DNA of 64,000 bases from Bubalus kerabau (taxonomy: Eukaryota > Chordata > Mammalia > Artiodactyla > Bovidae), in NCBI RefSeq assembly GCF_029407905.1, contig NC_073639.1, positions 45,773,501 through 45,837,500 of the forward strand, in the 5' to 3' direction. Each line of letters starts with the position of its first letter. Position 1 is the first letter of the stretch. The position numbers and the translations under genes are program-made. Positions 35,164-46,540 of this stretch are shown piece by piece. Under the pieces are notes generated by a model. It was not told the DNA's origin and did not search any database. It saw only the letters and a list, made by a program, of their open reading frames with translations.

Positions 35164-35773
35164 TGAACAGTGTCAGACTTTACTTTTTTGGGCTCCAAAA
35201 TCACTGCAGATGGTGACTGCAGCCATGAAATTAAAAGACACTTACTCATTGGAAGGAAAGTTATGAGCAACCTAGATAGCATATTCAAAAGCAGACATTA
35301 CTTTGCCAACAAAGGTCCGTCTAGTCAAGGCTATGGTTTTTCCTGTGGTCATGTATGGATGTGAGAGTTGGACTGTGAAGAAGGCTGAGCACCGAAGAAT
35401 TGATGCTTTTGAACTGTGGTGTTGGAGAAGACTCTTAAGCATCCCTTGGACTGCAAGGAGATCCAACCAGTCCATTCTGAAGGAGATCAGCCCCGGGATT
35501 TCTTTGGAAGGAATGATGCTAAAGCTGAAACTCCAGTACTTTGGCCACCTCACACGAAGAGTTGACTCATTGGAAAAGACTCTGATGCTGGGAGGGGTTG
35601 GGGGCAGGAGGAGAAGGGGACGACAGAGGATGAGATGGCTGGATGGCATCACCGACTCGATGGACGTGAGTCTGAGTGAACTCCGGGAGTTGGTGATAGG
35701 CAGGGAGGCCTGGCATGCTGCGATTCATGGGGTCGCAAACAGTCGGACATGACTGAGCAACTGAACTGAACTG
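35164..35773 (+). mobile_element. BovB 3' fragment inserted in opposite orientation inside another BovB
   Basis: Sense BovB from just after the RT catalytic motif to an (actga)n tail. It splits the minus-strand BovB at its ...cccatctgtg / tgcatgaaatg... junction, with a short ctgtg repeat on each side. The C-terminal frame at 35303-35752 (149 codons) is open and little diverged, so this is younger than its host. Confidence 0.93.
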
Positions 35774-36144
35774 AACTGTGCATGAAATGTTTCCTTGGTA
35801 TCTCTAGTTTTCTTGAAGAAATCTCTAGTGTTTCCCATTCTATGGTTTCCCTCTATTTCTTTGCACTGATCACTGAGGAAGGCTTTCTTATCTCTCCTTG
35901 CTATTCTCTGAGATTCTGTATTCAGATGGGTATATCTTTCCTTTTCTCCTTTGCCTTTTGTTTCTCTTCTTTCCACAGCTGTTTATAAGGCATCCTCAGA
36001 CAACTGTTTTGCTTTTTTTGCATTCTTTTTGTTGGGGATGGTGTTGATCACTGCCTCCTGTACAAAGTCATGAACCTCCATTCATAGTTCTTCAGGCACT
36101 CTGTCTATCAGATCTAATCCCTTGAATCTATTTGTCAGAACTTT

Positions 36145-37350
36145 ATCTTGTTAAAAAAAAAATAATTGTTTATTTGCTGTTTGAGTACCAGTGTAATGCT
36201 TGCCTAATACTTCTATTTTATAATGTAATATTATAAAATATTACTGTAATATTAGTATTACTTCTTTAAATAATTGGTAGCATTTGGCAAAATATCCATC
36301 TAGGCCTCTGCACATAATGTTTATTTTTTTCTGATTGCTTTTTAATTTCTTCTTTATCTTTCATTTTAGCAGTTTGGTACAATATCTCTAGGTATGTATT
36401 TTATGGAGAAGATGATATTTTTAAGTTTTATTATCTTTGAATTTCTTGGGTCTTCAGCTTAATGTTTTTCATTATTTTGAGAAAATGCTCAGGTATTATC
36501 CCTTCATTTTTTTTCCCATTTCCTCTTTTCCTGTGAGATGCTAATTATACTCATGTTCACCCACCTGATATTGTCCCAAAATGCAGAGAGCTCTTTTCCA
36601 TATTCTGTTTTCTCTCCAATTACTCTTTGTGTTTCACTTGGGGTAATTTGTATTGACCTGTCTCTAAGTTTGTCTCTAAGATTATTTATTTGGCTGCATT
36701 GAATCTACAGATGTCTCTGTTGGAGTCATTTTTCATCTCTATCACTTGTTTTTCAATTCTAGTATTTCAACTTGATTATTTTGTGTATCCACTATTACTC
36801 TGCTAAAATTACTTACCTGTTCTCCACACTGAAGCTTTTCTGTAAGAGCTTTTATCCTATTAATACTAGTTATTTTAAATTCCCTGTCTGATGGTTCTAA
36901 CATTGGGTTGCATATCAGTATTGTTATTTTGTTTGGCTTTTTTTTTTTTTTTTTTGGCAATGCCATGCAGCATGCAGGATTGGGTAATTACCTGACCATA
37001 GATTGAACCCTGGGCCTCCTGCATTAGGAGCTCACAGTCTTAACCACAGGACCACCAGGGAAGTCCCTATTTTGATTGGCTTAGTTCTTGATGGTGTGTT
37101 CCTATTCTTGCTCATTATGTATCAATGAAGTTGGTTGAAAGCCATATATCATGTGTATGTCAATGGAGACAGGGGTAAATTCTCTTGTTTGGCTGGGCCA
37201 TCTACCATCAAAACTCAAACATTACCATCTAGATCTGTATTTGTGTCTTTTGTTTGCTGTATTTAGCAACCTCAGTACAAACTCCTCTTGTATTATTTGT
37301 AGCTGCAGCTTCAAGTGGTTCTACATTCTGATGGTGAGCCCAAATTAATT
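36145..37350 (-). mobile_element. Old L1 (L1M-type), minus strand, 5' portion, interrupted by a CHR SINE
   Basis: Up to about 36360 this reads as ORF2 in reverse (attggtagcatttggcaaaa landmark). From there to about 37350 it resembles the 5' part of old L1M elements (tttcatctctatcac, ttaaattccctgtctgatgg). The two parts may be one rearranged element. A SINE occupies 36940-37067. Confidence 0.6.
36940..37067 (-). mobile_element. CHR-type (tRNA-Glu-derived) SINE, minus strand, TSD-flanked
   Basis: Reverse complement starts gggacttccctggtggtcct, has ggttcaatctatggtcagg as B-box region, and ends in an A-tail (T-run at 36940-36956). TSD tattttgtttggctt (36925-36939) versus tattttgattggctt (37068-37082), one mismatch in 15. 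CHR SINEs are shared by ruminants, hippos and whales, so this may predate the BovB insertions nearby. Confidence 0.88.
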
Positions 37351-38363
37351 TTTTTCAAAATTTAGTTCAGTCAATGACCCCACTTTCCTTTGATGCTTTT
37401 GCCTGGGTAAATCAGAGTACATATGGCCATTTGGCTATAGAGTTGTGACTTTTTTCTTAGATATTATGGTAATTAGTTGCCTTGTGACTCAGGTCTAATG
37501 TAGTCAAGAAATTTCGTGACTTATAGATTATATACTGTTTATACTTATTGTTAGAATAGGAGAAATGTTCTTTTCAACATTTTATATTGTAAAATCAATA
37601 CTTTATAGAAACTGAAAGTTCTTGTTTAACTTTTTGTTTGCTTTGTATCACTGGCTCTCTGAGAAAACATACAACCATATTTTACTTGTGTGAACTATTT
37701 TCTGGGTGGAAAAAGAATGGGAAGAAGCAGTTAGAATAAATGATTGTTGCTAAAATTAAATGTATTATTAGCATAGCAGGGCTTATAAAACATAGTCTTC
37801 CTTGAATCATTTTTGGAAATGTATATTTTATAAGGATGTGACAATTTGATTATTTATCAGAAAAACATATTTCACAGCAATTCATCAGATTTCATACATT
37901 AAGTCCACAAAGTTTGTACTCTTTGAGAGGTTTGGAACACTTTACAGACCATGTTCACTGCTTGAGTTTAAGTTTTCAGTTCTGTGAGATACAAGCCTAT
38001 CTTGTAAAGAAATAAATAAGAGAGAGAGAGAGAAAAGAAAAAGGTGTCAGTTATCTACTGTGCATCTATAGTAATCTAGCTATTTTAAGCATATCCTTCA
38101 GTAGGGAAACTGACTTCACTTATCTCCTTGCAACCAACTTCACACTTGGAAAGCTCTAGTTCATCAAGTGCTTTAAAATGTTATCCAGTTAAGAAGAGGC
38201 CAGTCTCATAAAGTGATGTCTGGATAACTGAAGAGTTGATCAAGGTTTTGTCTCCTCAGATACTTCTTATTGAGATTCATAGTCTGAGACTTGAGTGACT
38301 ATATAGAAAAATTTCTATTGCCCCAGACTTTTTGTTTCCCCCTAGTTTATAGGGAGGGATACA
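37351..38363. other. Unassigned stretch
   Basis: About 1.0 kb with no recognised element apart from a short GA-run at 38019-38040. Confidence 0.35.
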
Positions 38364-38370
38364 ATTTGTG

Positions 38371-38416
<46 letters not shown>
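38364..38416. repeat. (TA)n(CA)n compound microsatellite
   Basis: About nine TA units followed by about sixteen CA units, both pure. Long pure CA tracts are usually polymorphic. Confidence 0.95.
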
Positions 38417-38418
<2 letters not shown>

Positions 38419-38610
38419 AGTATAGTTGATTAACTATATTGCCTTAGTTTCAGGTATACTGCTAGTTGATTCAGCTTTATATATATATATACACACACAT
38501 ATATACACATATATGTGTATATATACACATATCTATTCTTTTCAGAGTCTTCACACATACAGGTTATTATAGAACATTGTGTAGATTTCTATTCTTTATA
38601 TATTATTTAA
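38417..38610 (-). mobile_element. L1 3' UTR fragment (artiodactyl type), minus strand
   Basis: ggagtatagttgatt ... gtttcaggtatact ... ctattcttttcagagtc landmarks match the 3' UTR piece at 11546-11772. A second impure TA/CA tract (38479-38530) interrupts it, and the compound microsatellite abuts its left end. Confidence 0.6.
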
Positions 38611-39193
38611 TATTTATGATTATTCATTAATAGCCTAAATCAGGAAAACACTTTCAAAAGGAGATATCTATTTGATTTTACATTTAATAGTGCTTAAAAT
38701 GTTGTATCCAAAGCATACAATTAATGAGATTTTACATTTCTTTAATCACAAAGCAATAAAAGTTGTTTCCAAATAAATTATAGGAATATGGTTTTTATAA
38801 GCCTAATTCCAAATCCATAAAAAGTTAACTACCATAAACAAAATCTTAATTAACCTTCAGCTTGAGATTGCAGAGTAAGTTTCTCTCTGTATGTTTTTAT
38901 TTTTAAACCAATCAAAACTAGGGAATAAGAAATCAAAATAGAAAAGACAAGTCTGATGACACCAGAGGACAACTTTGTTCTCCAATCACAAAAAGAATAT
39001 GAGGCTGTCAAGAGCAATGAAAATTGGACAAAGTTGGAAAAGGATTTCGAGAGACTGCTTTCTTAAAGCAACTGTTTCCTTTCATCTTTAGTCAGCTGGG
39101 GCACAGATATCATGAAACACTTATTACAAAATAGTTTTGGTGTGTTTATCCAATGATATTGTAGACTAAAAAAATATATTACCACCTAAAAGT
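38611..39193. other. Unassigned A+T-rich stretch
   Basis: Nothing recognised in about 580 bases. Confidence 0.3.
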
Positions 39194-39601
39194 TGACAGT
39201 TATGGTTTATTCAGCAGAAATTCTTAGGAGTTTGGTTCTGTGAAGTAACCTTAAGTAATCCTGAAGGAACTCTCTGAGGAGGAGGTGAGGGGTAGGATGG
39301 GGGAAACCAGGATATATGGGAGTATTGCAGCAAAGGACAGGCAGTCTCAAGTCTATGCAAGATGCAGGAGTTTGGGTTCACTGAAATAATTTCTTTGATA
39401 TGCACCTCAGCTATCTGGGGCCAATATCCTGTGTTTTCACATCCAGAGTTTCCCCAGGGCTCACTGTGGGGAGTGGCTGCAGTCTGACAGCTGCTGGAAG
39501 GCAGGTATTCTTTCCTTCCTGAATCCCGTCAGGGCTCACCAGTTCACCTTCAGTGGTGGCTGCAATCGCTGGTGACTGTGACATCCTTGTTTACTGATAC
39601 A
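39194..39601 (-). mobile_element. Probable solo LTR of an endogenous retrovirus, minus strand
   Basis: About 408 bases, more G+C-rich than its flanks, starting with TG and ending with CA. On the minus strand an aataaa signal lies near the 3' end (ggtttattcag on plus, 39203-39213), as expected for an LTR R region. I cannot name the family, no internal sequence adjoins, and no clean TSD is visible. Confidence 0.4.
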
Positions 39602-42040
39602 GCAGGAAATATTCTATTTCTTAATTAATAAAAAGAACAAATGTTAAAACTCAGTGTAATGCAGACATTATATCAAAGATTAGTGACACTAGTACAGTTT
39701 ATCTTTCTATTTTTATTTCTTGAAAAATAATTAAAAACCAAAGTGTAATCAGAATATTTTCCCTGGGGAAGAGTAGGCTCCACCCACTTCATTTAACATG
39801 CACATGCTTTATTTTTAAATGGATTCTCATTCATTTTAAACAATCCTTTCTGTTAGTTTATCATAAGAAAAACTTTATCCTAAGTAACAACTCCTTTACT
39901 TCAGCCATACAATATTTCCCCTGCTCTTTGAAATTCATTTTGTGAGATTCTTTCCTCATTATTCTATGTTGTTGATTTCACTTGCTATATGACTAAAATC
40001 AATCTCCAAATAACATTTGACTGGGGAAAAAAAGCGATGAATTTGAAATACATTATCATATTACTAACTAACTTATTCAGTGAACCTCTAATCTTGGACT
40101 CGTTCAATTAAACTGATCAGAAGAGACTTGTGATAAGCGTGTGAAAGACAAGTTTAAGACTAAAGAGCCAGAATTCAATCATTTTCCTGGAGTGCTCACA
40201 AGAATGTGAGACTCAAGATCTGTATCAGTTAATGAACTTTCCACTGAATCCCAAGGATCTCAAGATGGCAAAATTCCATTTACTTTTAAATACTGGAACA
40301 AAGGCAGCCTTTTAATGGTAGGAATCTTCATCTGAGTTTCTTTCACTTGTATGAGCTCAAACTCTGTATTTTTTATGGCCTGTTTTATAACAGCAAAGAT
40401 AATCAAGTTTTAATTCATTTTATTTTTTCCTTTCATCAATATGTTCTAGAAATATTTTTAGTGAAAGCATATTTAACACATGTCCTTTACTCCTACATTT
40501 TCATAGGTGTAAGGACTGTCTCCTTGAGTTTATATCTCTTTTAATTTTCAGTTGCTCAGCTCATTAACTTTCCCTTGTCCTTGTTGACATAGATTGTGAT
40601 TGCTTCACTAAGCAATATATAAATATTCATAATTCACCATGATAATTAATATCTAATTTATTATGGCCCAAGTTTGTTAAACTTTTAAATTTATGTTGAC
40701 TTTATTTATAAAGGTAAGAGACAGATAATCTAAGACAGAAAATTTTTAATCATGAATTATAAGCAAAGCATCTTTCCCTTATTTGTTCAGGAAGATGAAC
40801 TCAGGAATCAAGTGAAGATGGGGTGGAGCTATTCTTTAAACTAATAAAATACAATTTACAAAAAATCCACTTGTTACAAACAAAGCAAATAAATTTTGTG
40901 AAGCTATAAACTTTCCAAGGGTAAGACTGTGTGCTACACATTTTTGTATGGACAGACCCTAGCGCAGTGATGTTTAACATACGATGTTTATTTTATTGAG
41001 CAAAATGATCACTGAATCACAAGATGAGTGAATGCATCAGTGAATGTGCCACTTTTCTAGGCAGCTTGAATATGCTTAGAATCGTCCACATTGCTTCTGT
41101 GGAACCAAGCACTGGTTCCACTGTGCAACCAAGGAAATTCTGATCTGGACCTATCATCAGTGAATTCTTACTGCTAATCACCTGTCTGCACTGATATGAT
41201 ATACCCTGTCCCTAAGGTTATCTTTCCTCATCTGTATCTGGAGATGTCCTACTTACCTTAAATAGTTTGCAAGAAAAGTACCTAAAAAAATGTCATAAAC
41301 TGTATAGACCAGTTGTTCCATAAGATCTTTTAACCTCCAAGCTGGTATTCTGTGTTTCTTTTTTCTTTCTTCTCAAATATATGGATATTTTATTTAAAAA
41401 TATATTTTTAAACATGTTTTCACTCAGAATAATTGATAAGTATAAATTCACAAATTATAAACTTCCACTGTATTGGTAAGACATGAAATCTACCAACAGA
41501 CAAAAGTAGAGCCTACAATATGCTCTCCAGTATGAAAGACTGAAAAACACAAAACAATTCCACTGGCCAGAAAAGATGATGAGAACAATGAGAACTGTTT
41601 TTCTCTCCTGTTACCTTCAAGACCCTGTCAGATATGATCTATATTTTCAAAAAACATCTCATTTTTTTTTTGTTATCATTTGTTATTTGGGGCTAGCCCA
41701 TGAATCTTAAACAGGAACATATGAAAACTCAACTTTAGCTCAATGGTGAACATAAATGACAATCAATACTTTTGCTTCCTACACACAGGAAGAAATTAAT
41801 GAACAAGATGACATCAAAACTAATGTGGGCTATTTGCAGTCTTTCCTCAGCCTTGCAATAAAAGCTTGGAAAACTGTATCACTGACACAAGGGGAGAAAA
41901 CATAATATTTTAGTTTCCGCCCCCCTCTGAATTGAATGTCATTGATGTGATTAAACTTAGTTTGACTGATAACATTGAAGCTACTTTGCATGTACAGTTA
42001 GTCCCTATACCTAAGGAGATATGGATAAAATTTTCTTTTC
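39602..42040. other. Repeat-poor stretch, no gene recognised
   Basis: About 2.4 kb without BovB, Bov-tA or L1_BT. Open frames are short. A 65-codon frame at 40347-40544 and others look random. A small CCGCCCCCC patch at 41918-41926 is isolated. Confidence 0.35.
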
Positions 42041-42218
42041 TGTGTGTATGCACAGTTGTTCAGTTGTAGCCAACTATTTGAGACCCCATGGACTGTAGCT
42101 CCTCTGTCCATAGGGTTTTCTAAGCAAGAACACTGGAGTGCGCTGCCATTCCCTTCTCCAGGGGATCTTTCCGACCTGGATCTCTTGCAATGCAGGCAGA
42201 TTCTTTACTGTCTGAGAA
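42041..42218 (-). mobile_element. Bov-tA SINE, minus strand, internally deleted
   Basis: Bov-A body and part of the tRNA-like head are clear. About 15 bases are missing in the body (agctcctctgtcc directly after ggactgt) and the 5' head is shortened. Confidence 0.85.
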
Positions 42219-43023
42219 CATTTCTGGTCATTATCAGTGAGCTTCTTAATATTTTCACCTCTTGTTCAGTGATGCTGATAAAATATTTATTTGAAGTTAC
42301 TTCTGTTTGACACTTCTTTGGATTTCTGGTATCATCCATCATCGTTTCAGTGTAAGAAATTACTTCTTTATTTTATCATAACCTCATTCAGAAAAATCTT
42401 CATTCTTCACTAAATGTCAACTCCCAGCTGTTCTGCTGTGTCCTCCACAAACAAGTGTAGACGTGCTTTTTGATTTACTGGATTTCCTTTTTTAGATTAT
42501 CTGCCACAATCTATTGCAATTCATTAAATTAATAATTTATACTCTCTTTCCTGGTATCTTTGCATGTTTCATTCTGTTGCCTATAAAATGTGGATGATAG
42601 ACTATAACACAGTAGACAGAATGCAAAGCATCTTTTCATAGACCTATAATAAGCTTGATAAATTTTTCAGAAAAACTTAAACAGGATAATATAATATTAA
42701 CTACCATTGCAGAGGCCAATAAATGTTATATTTTCTTTTCATGCTTATTTTGTCTTCCTCTGCTACTTAAAAATGGCATTAGCAACACTAACTTCCCTTT
42801 TATAATCTAGGTTCATCCAAAATTATTAGCTCAGTACCAACGGCAGTTGTGTATGTGTCATTATTTTATTTTAGAAACATAAAACTTCATAACTGGAAAA
42901 TACCCAAGAGACTATTATAACAAATTCCCTTATTTTATTAATGAAGAACTAGGTATCTGGAGGGTGTAAGATAATTTCTGTTTAGGTGTTGAAGTACTGG
43001 CAGGGTATGGTCAAGAACCATGG
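42219..43023. other. Unassigned A+T-rich stretch
   Basis: About 800 bases. No gene or named repeat recognised. Confidence 0.3.
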
Positions 43024-43025
43024 TA

Positions 43026-43103
43026 TTGAGTTGGCCAAAAATTTCTGTAGGGTTTTTCATAACATCTTATAGAAAGACTGAAAAAAACTTTTTGGCTAAG
43101 TCT
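43026..43103. mobile_element. Mariner-derived palindromic MITE
   Basis: About 78 bases with ttggccaaaaa-type terminal inverted repeats (ttggccaaaaatttc at the left, actttttggctaa at the right) and TA dinucleotides at both outer ends (43024-43025, 43104-43105). This matches the short mariner remnant common in ruminant genomes. It is too short to encode transposase. Confidence 0.82.
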
Positions 43104-43125
43104 ATAGTTAATCTAATTGTCTGCT

Positions 43126-43397
43126 GATGGGTAGGCCTGTGCTCCCTCCCTGTAGTTTGGCCTGAGGCAGCCCAGTCCTGGAGTCTGCAGTCTCTATGCT
43201 ATGGCTGTAGGTTCTATGGTAGGGTTGATGGTGACATCCTCCAAGAGGACTTATGCCAACATGCTACTCCTTATGGGACTGCTGCCGCCAGTGCCTCTGA
43301 CACCATAGCAGGCCACTGTCAACCCAAGCCTCCACCAGAGACTCCCAAACACTCACATGTGTTTGGGAGTGCATGTCCTTCTACTCTACCATCTTAG
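43126..43397 (-). mobile_element. L1_BT/L1-Art 5' UTR fragment, minus strand
   Basis: Reverse complement begins tctaagatggtagagtagaa, the bovine L1 5' UTR opening also seen at 5943, and contains the ataagtcctcttggaggatg landmark. G+C-rich compared with its flanks. A perfect 12-base inverted repeat with 6-base loop lies at 43341-43370. No L1 coding region follows on its downstream (left) side. Confidence 0.65.
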
Positions 43398-43424
43398 AGG
43401 CATGGTTTTCCCCATATTCAGTCC

Positions 43425-46400
43425 CTCCCATCAGGAAGCTTGCACAAGTCCCTTTTCCTCATCCATCAGACAGCAGACAGAATGAAAGCCACAATCACAG
43501 AAAACTAACAAAAATGATCACATGGATCACAGCCTTGTGAACTCAATGAAACTATGAGCCATGCTATGAAGGGCCTCCCAAGATGGGCAGGACATGGTGC
43601 AGAGTTTTGACAAAACTCCAACTCAGCATGCATGCCTTGAGAACACCATGAACAGAATGAAAAGGCAAAAAGATATGACACTGAAACATGAGCCCCTCGG
43701 GTTAGTAAGTGTACAATATCCTACTGGGGAAGAATGGAGAAATAACTCCAAAAAAAAAAAAAAAATTGAAGAGGCTGAAGCAAAGTGGAAACATTGCCCA
43801 GTTGTGGATGCCTGATGTGATAGTCCGATGCTATAAAGAACAGTATTAAATAGTAACCAGGAATGCTAGGTCTGTGAATCTAAGTTAAATGTACCAAACA
43901 GGACATGGCAAGAATGAAGATCAACATTTTCAGAATCAGTGAACTAAATGGACTGAAATGGGTGAATTTAATTCAGATGACCATTATATCTACTCTTGTG
44001 GGCAAGAAACCCTTACAGTCAACAAAAGAGACTGAAATGCAGTATTTGGTTGCAATCTCAGTACAAAATGGCAGAATGATCTTGGTTCATTTCCAAAGTG
44101 AACCATTCAACATCACAGTTATCCAAGCCCATGCCCCAGTCACTAATGCTGAAGAAGCTGAAGTCGAACTGTTCTATAAAGAATTACAAGCTTCTAGAAT
44201 TAACATAAAAAAATATGTTCTTTTCATCATTGGGAATTGGAATGCAGAAGTATGAAGTCAAGAGATACCTGGAGTTTAACAGGTAAATTTGGCCTTGGAA
44301 CACAAAATGAAGCAAGGCAAAGGCTAACAAAGTTTTGTCAACAGAACACAGTGGTCATAGGAAACACACTCTTACAAAAACATGAGAAATGACTCTACAC
44401 ATGGATATCACCAGATGGTCAATATTGAAATCAGATTGAGTATATTCCTTGCAGTATAGATGGAGAAGTTCTATACAGTCAGCAATAGCAAGACCAAGAG
44501 CTGACTGTGACTCATCATGAACTCCTTATTGCAAAATTCAGACTTAAATTAAAGAAAGCAGGAAAAACCACTAGCCCATTCAGGTTTGACTTAAATCAAA
44601 TCCCTTATGGTTATATAATGGAAGTGATAAATCGACTCAAAGGATTAGATCTGATAGAATACCTGAGGAACTACAGATGGAGGTTTCAAACATTGCACAG
44701 GAGATGGTGATCAAAACCATCCCCAAGGAAAAGAAATGCAGCAAGGCAAAAATGGTTGTCTGAGGAGGCCTTACAAATAGCTGAGAAAAGAAGAGCCAAA
44801 AACACAATGGGGAAAGGGAAAGATATACCTATTTGAATGCAGAGTTCAAAAGAATAGCAAAGAGGGATATAAGAAAGCTTTCTAAGTGATCAATGCAAAG
44901 AAATAGAGGGGAACAATGGAATGGAAAGACTAGGGATCTCATCAAGAAAATTAGAGATATCAAGGGGCCATTTCATGCAAATAAATGGACAGAAACACTA
45001 AGGACTTAACAGAAGCAGAGGGGTTAAGAAGAGGTGGCAAGAATACAAAGAAGAACTGTACAAAAAGGTCTTATTGACATGGGTAGCCACAATTATGTGG
45101 TTACTCACCTAAAGTCAAATATCCTGGAGTGTGAAGTCAAGTGTTCCTTAGGAAGCATTACTACAAACAAAGGTAGTGGAGGCAATGGGATTCCACCTGA
45201 GCTATTTATAAACCTCAAAAATGATGTTGTGAAAAGTGCTGCACTCAATATACCAGCAAATTTGGAAAACTCAGCATTGGTCACAGGATTGGAAAAGGTG
45301 AGTTTTCATTGCAATCCCAGAGAACAACAATGTCAAAGAATATTCAAACTATTGCAAAATTGCACTCATTTCACATGCTTGCAAGGTAATGCTCAAAATC
45401 CCCCAAGCTAGGCTTTAATAGTATGTAAACCAGGAACTGCCAGATGTACAAGGTGGATTTAGAAAAGGTAAAGGAACCAGAGACCAAACTGCAACCATCA
45501 GTTGGATCATAACAAAGCCAGGGAATTCCAGAAAACATCTCCTTCTGCTTCACTTACTATGCTAAGGCCTTTGACTGTGTGGATCCCAACAAACTGTGGA
45601 AAATTCTTATGGAGATGAGAATATCAGACCACCTTACTTGCCTCTTGAGAAACCTGCATGCAGGTCAATAAACAAAAGTTATAACCAGACATGGAAGAAC
45701 AAACTGGTTCAAAATTGGGAAAGGATTATGTCAAAGCTGTATATTGTCACTCTGCTTATTTAACTTATATGCCAAGTACAACATGTGAAATGCAGGGCTG
45801 AATGAATCACAAACTGGAATCAAGATTGTGGAGAGAAATATCAATAATCTCAGATGTGCAGATGATACCACCCTAATGGCAGAAAGCAAGAAGGAACTAA
45901 AGAGCCTCTTGATAAAGGTAAAATGGAGAGTGAAAAAGCTGGTTTAAAACTCAACATTCCAGAAATTAAGATCGTAGCATCTGGTCCAATCACTTAATGG
46001 AAAATAGAAGGGGAAAAAAATGGGAAAAGTGGCAAACTTAACTTCTTGGACTCCAAAATCACTGCAGATGGTGCCTGCAGCCATCAAATTACATGACGGT
46101 TGTTCCTTGAAAGAAAAGTTATGACAAACCTAAGCAGTGAGTTAAAAAGAAGAGACATCATTTTGCCAACATAGGTCAGCATATTCATAGCTGTGGTTTT
46201 TCCAGTAGTCATGTATAGAATTGAGAGTTGGACCATATAAAAAACTAAGAACTGAAGAAATGATGCTTTCAAATAGTGCTGGAGAAGACTCTTGAGAGTC
46301 CCTTGGACAGCAAGGAGATCGAATCAGTCAATCCTGAAGGAAATCAACACTGAATACTCATTGTAAGGACTGATACTGAAGCTGAAGTTCCAATACTTTG

Positions 46401-46540
46401 GCTACCTGATTCGAAGAGTCAACTCACTGGAAAAGACCGTAATACTAGGAAATATTGAGGGCAAGAGGAGAAGGGGATAACAGAGGATGAGACGGTTGGA
46501 TGGCATTATCAACTCAATGGACATGAGTTTGGTCAAACTT
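43425..46540 (+). mobile_element. BovB, nearly full length, plus strand
   Basis: The only copy here that runs from the 5' UTR (cccatcaggaagcttgcac) through the apurinic endonuclease, RT and C-terminal region. It stops about 100 bases before the normal 3' end, where a second BovB begins. The RT motif is Cys-Ala-Asp-Asp near 45855-45866. An A-run at 43748-43764 replaces part of the 5' UTR. Many frameshifts and stops make it inactive. Confidence 0.93.
43905..44255 (+). pseudogene. BovB endonuclease (APE-type) N-terminal fragment, inactivated
   Basis: A 116-residue open segment contains the endonuclease motifs ISELN, ITVIQAHAP and IIGNWNA. In BovB the last is Gly-Asp-Trp-Asn, so the catalytic aspartate has become asparagine (44229-44243). 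The frame ends at a stop two residues later. Endonuclease normally nicks target DNA to prime reverse transcription, so this copy could not start its own insertion. Confidence 0.85.

Larger units (their letters stand above)
33491..36134 (-). mobile_element. BovB, minus strand, about 2.0 kb, carrying a nested BovB
   Basis: TSD tcagaacttt lies at 33481-33490 and 36135-36144, placing this insertion in the old L1M. It extends from the 3' tail through the whole RT and linker toward the endonuclease. A second, oppositely oriented BovB (35164-35773) interrupts it. Removing that insert, the element is about 2.03 kb long, one of the longer BovB copies here. Confidence 0.93.

Noticed and set aside
43594..43815. 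Small open frame with a lysine run, possible peptide gene
   Set aside because: Lies in the BovB 5' UTR. The lysine run is simply the A-run at 43748-43764.
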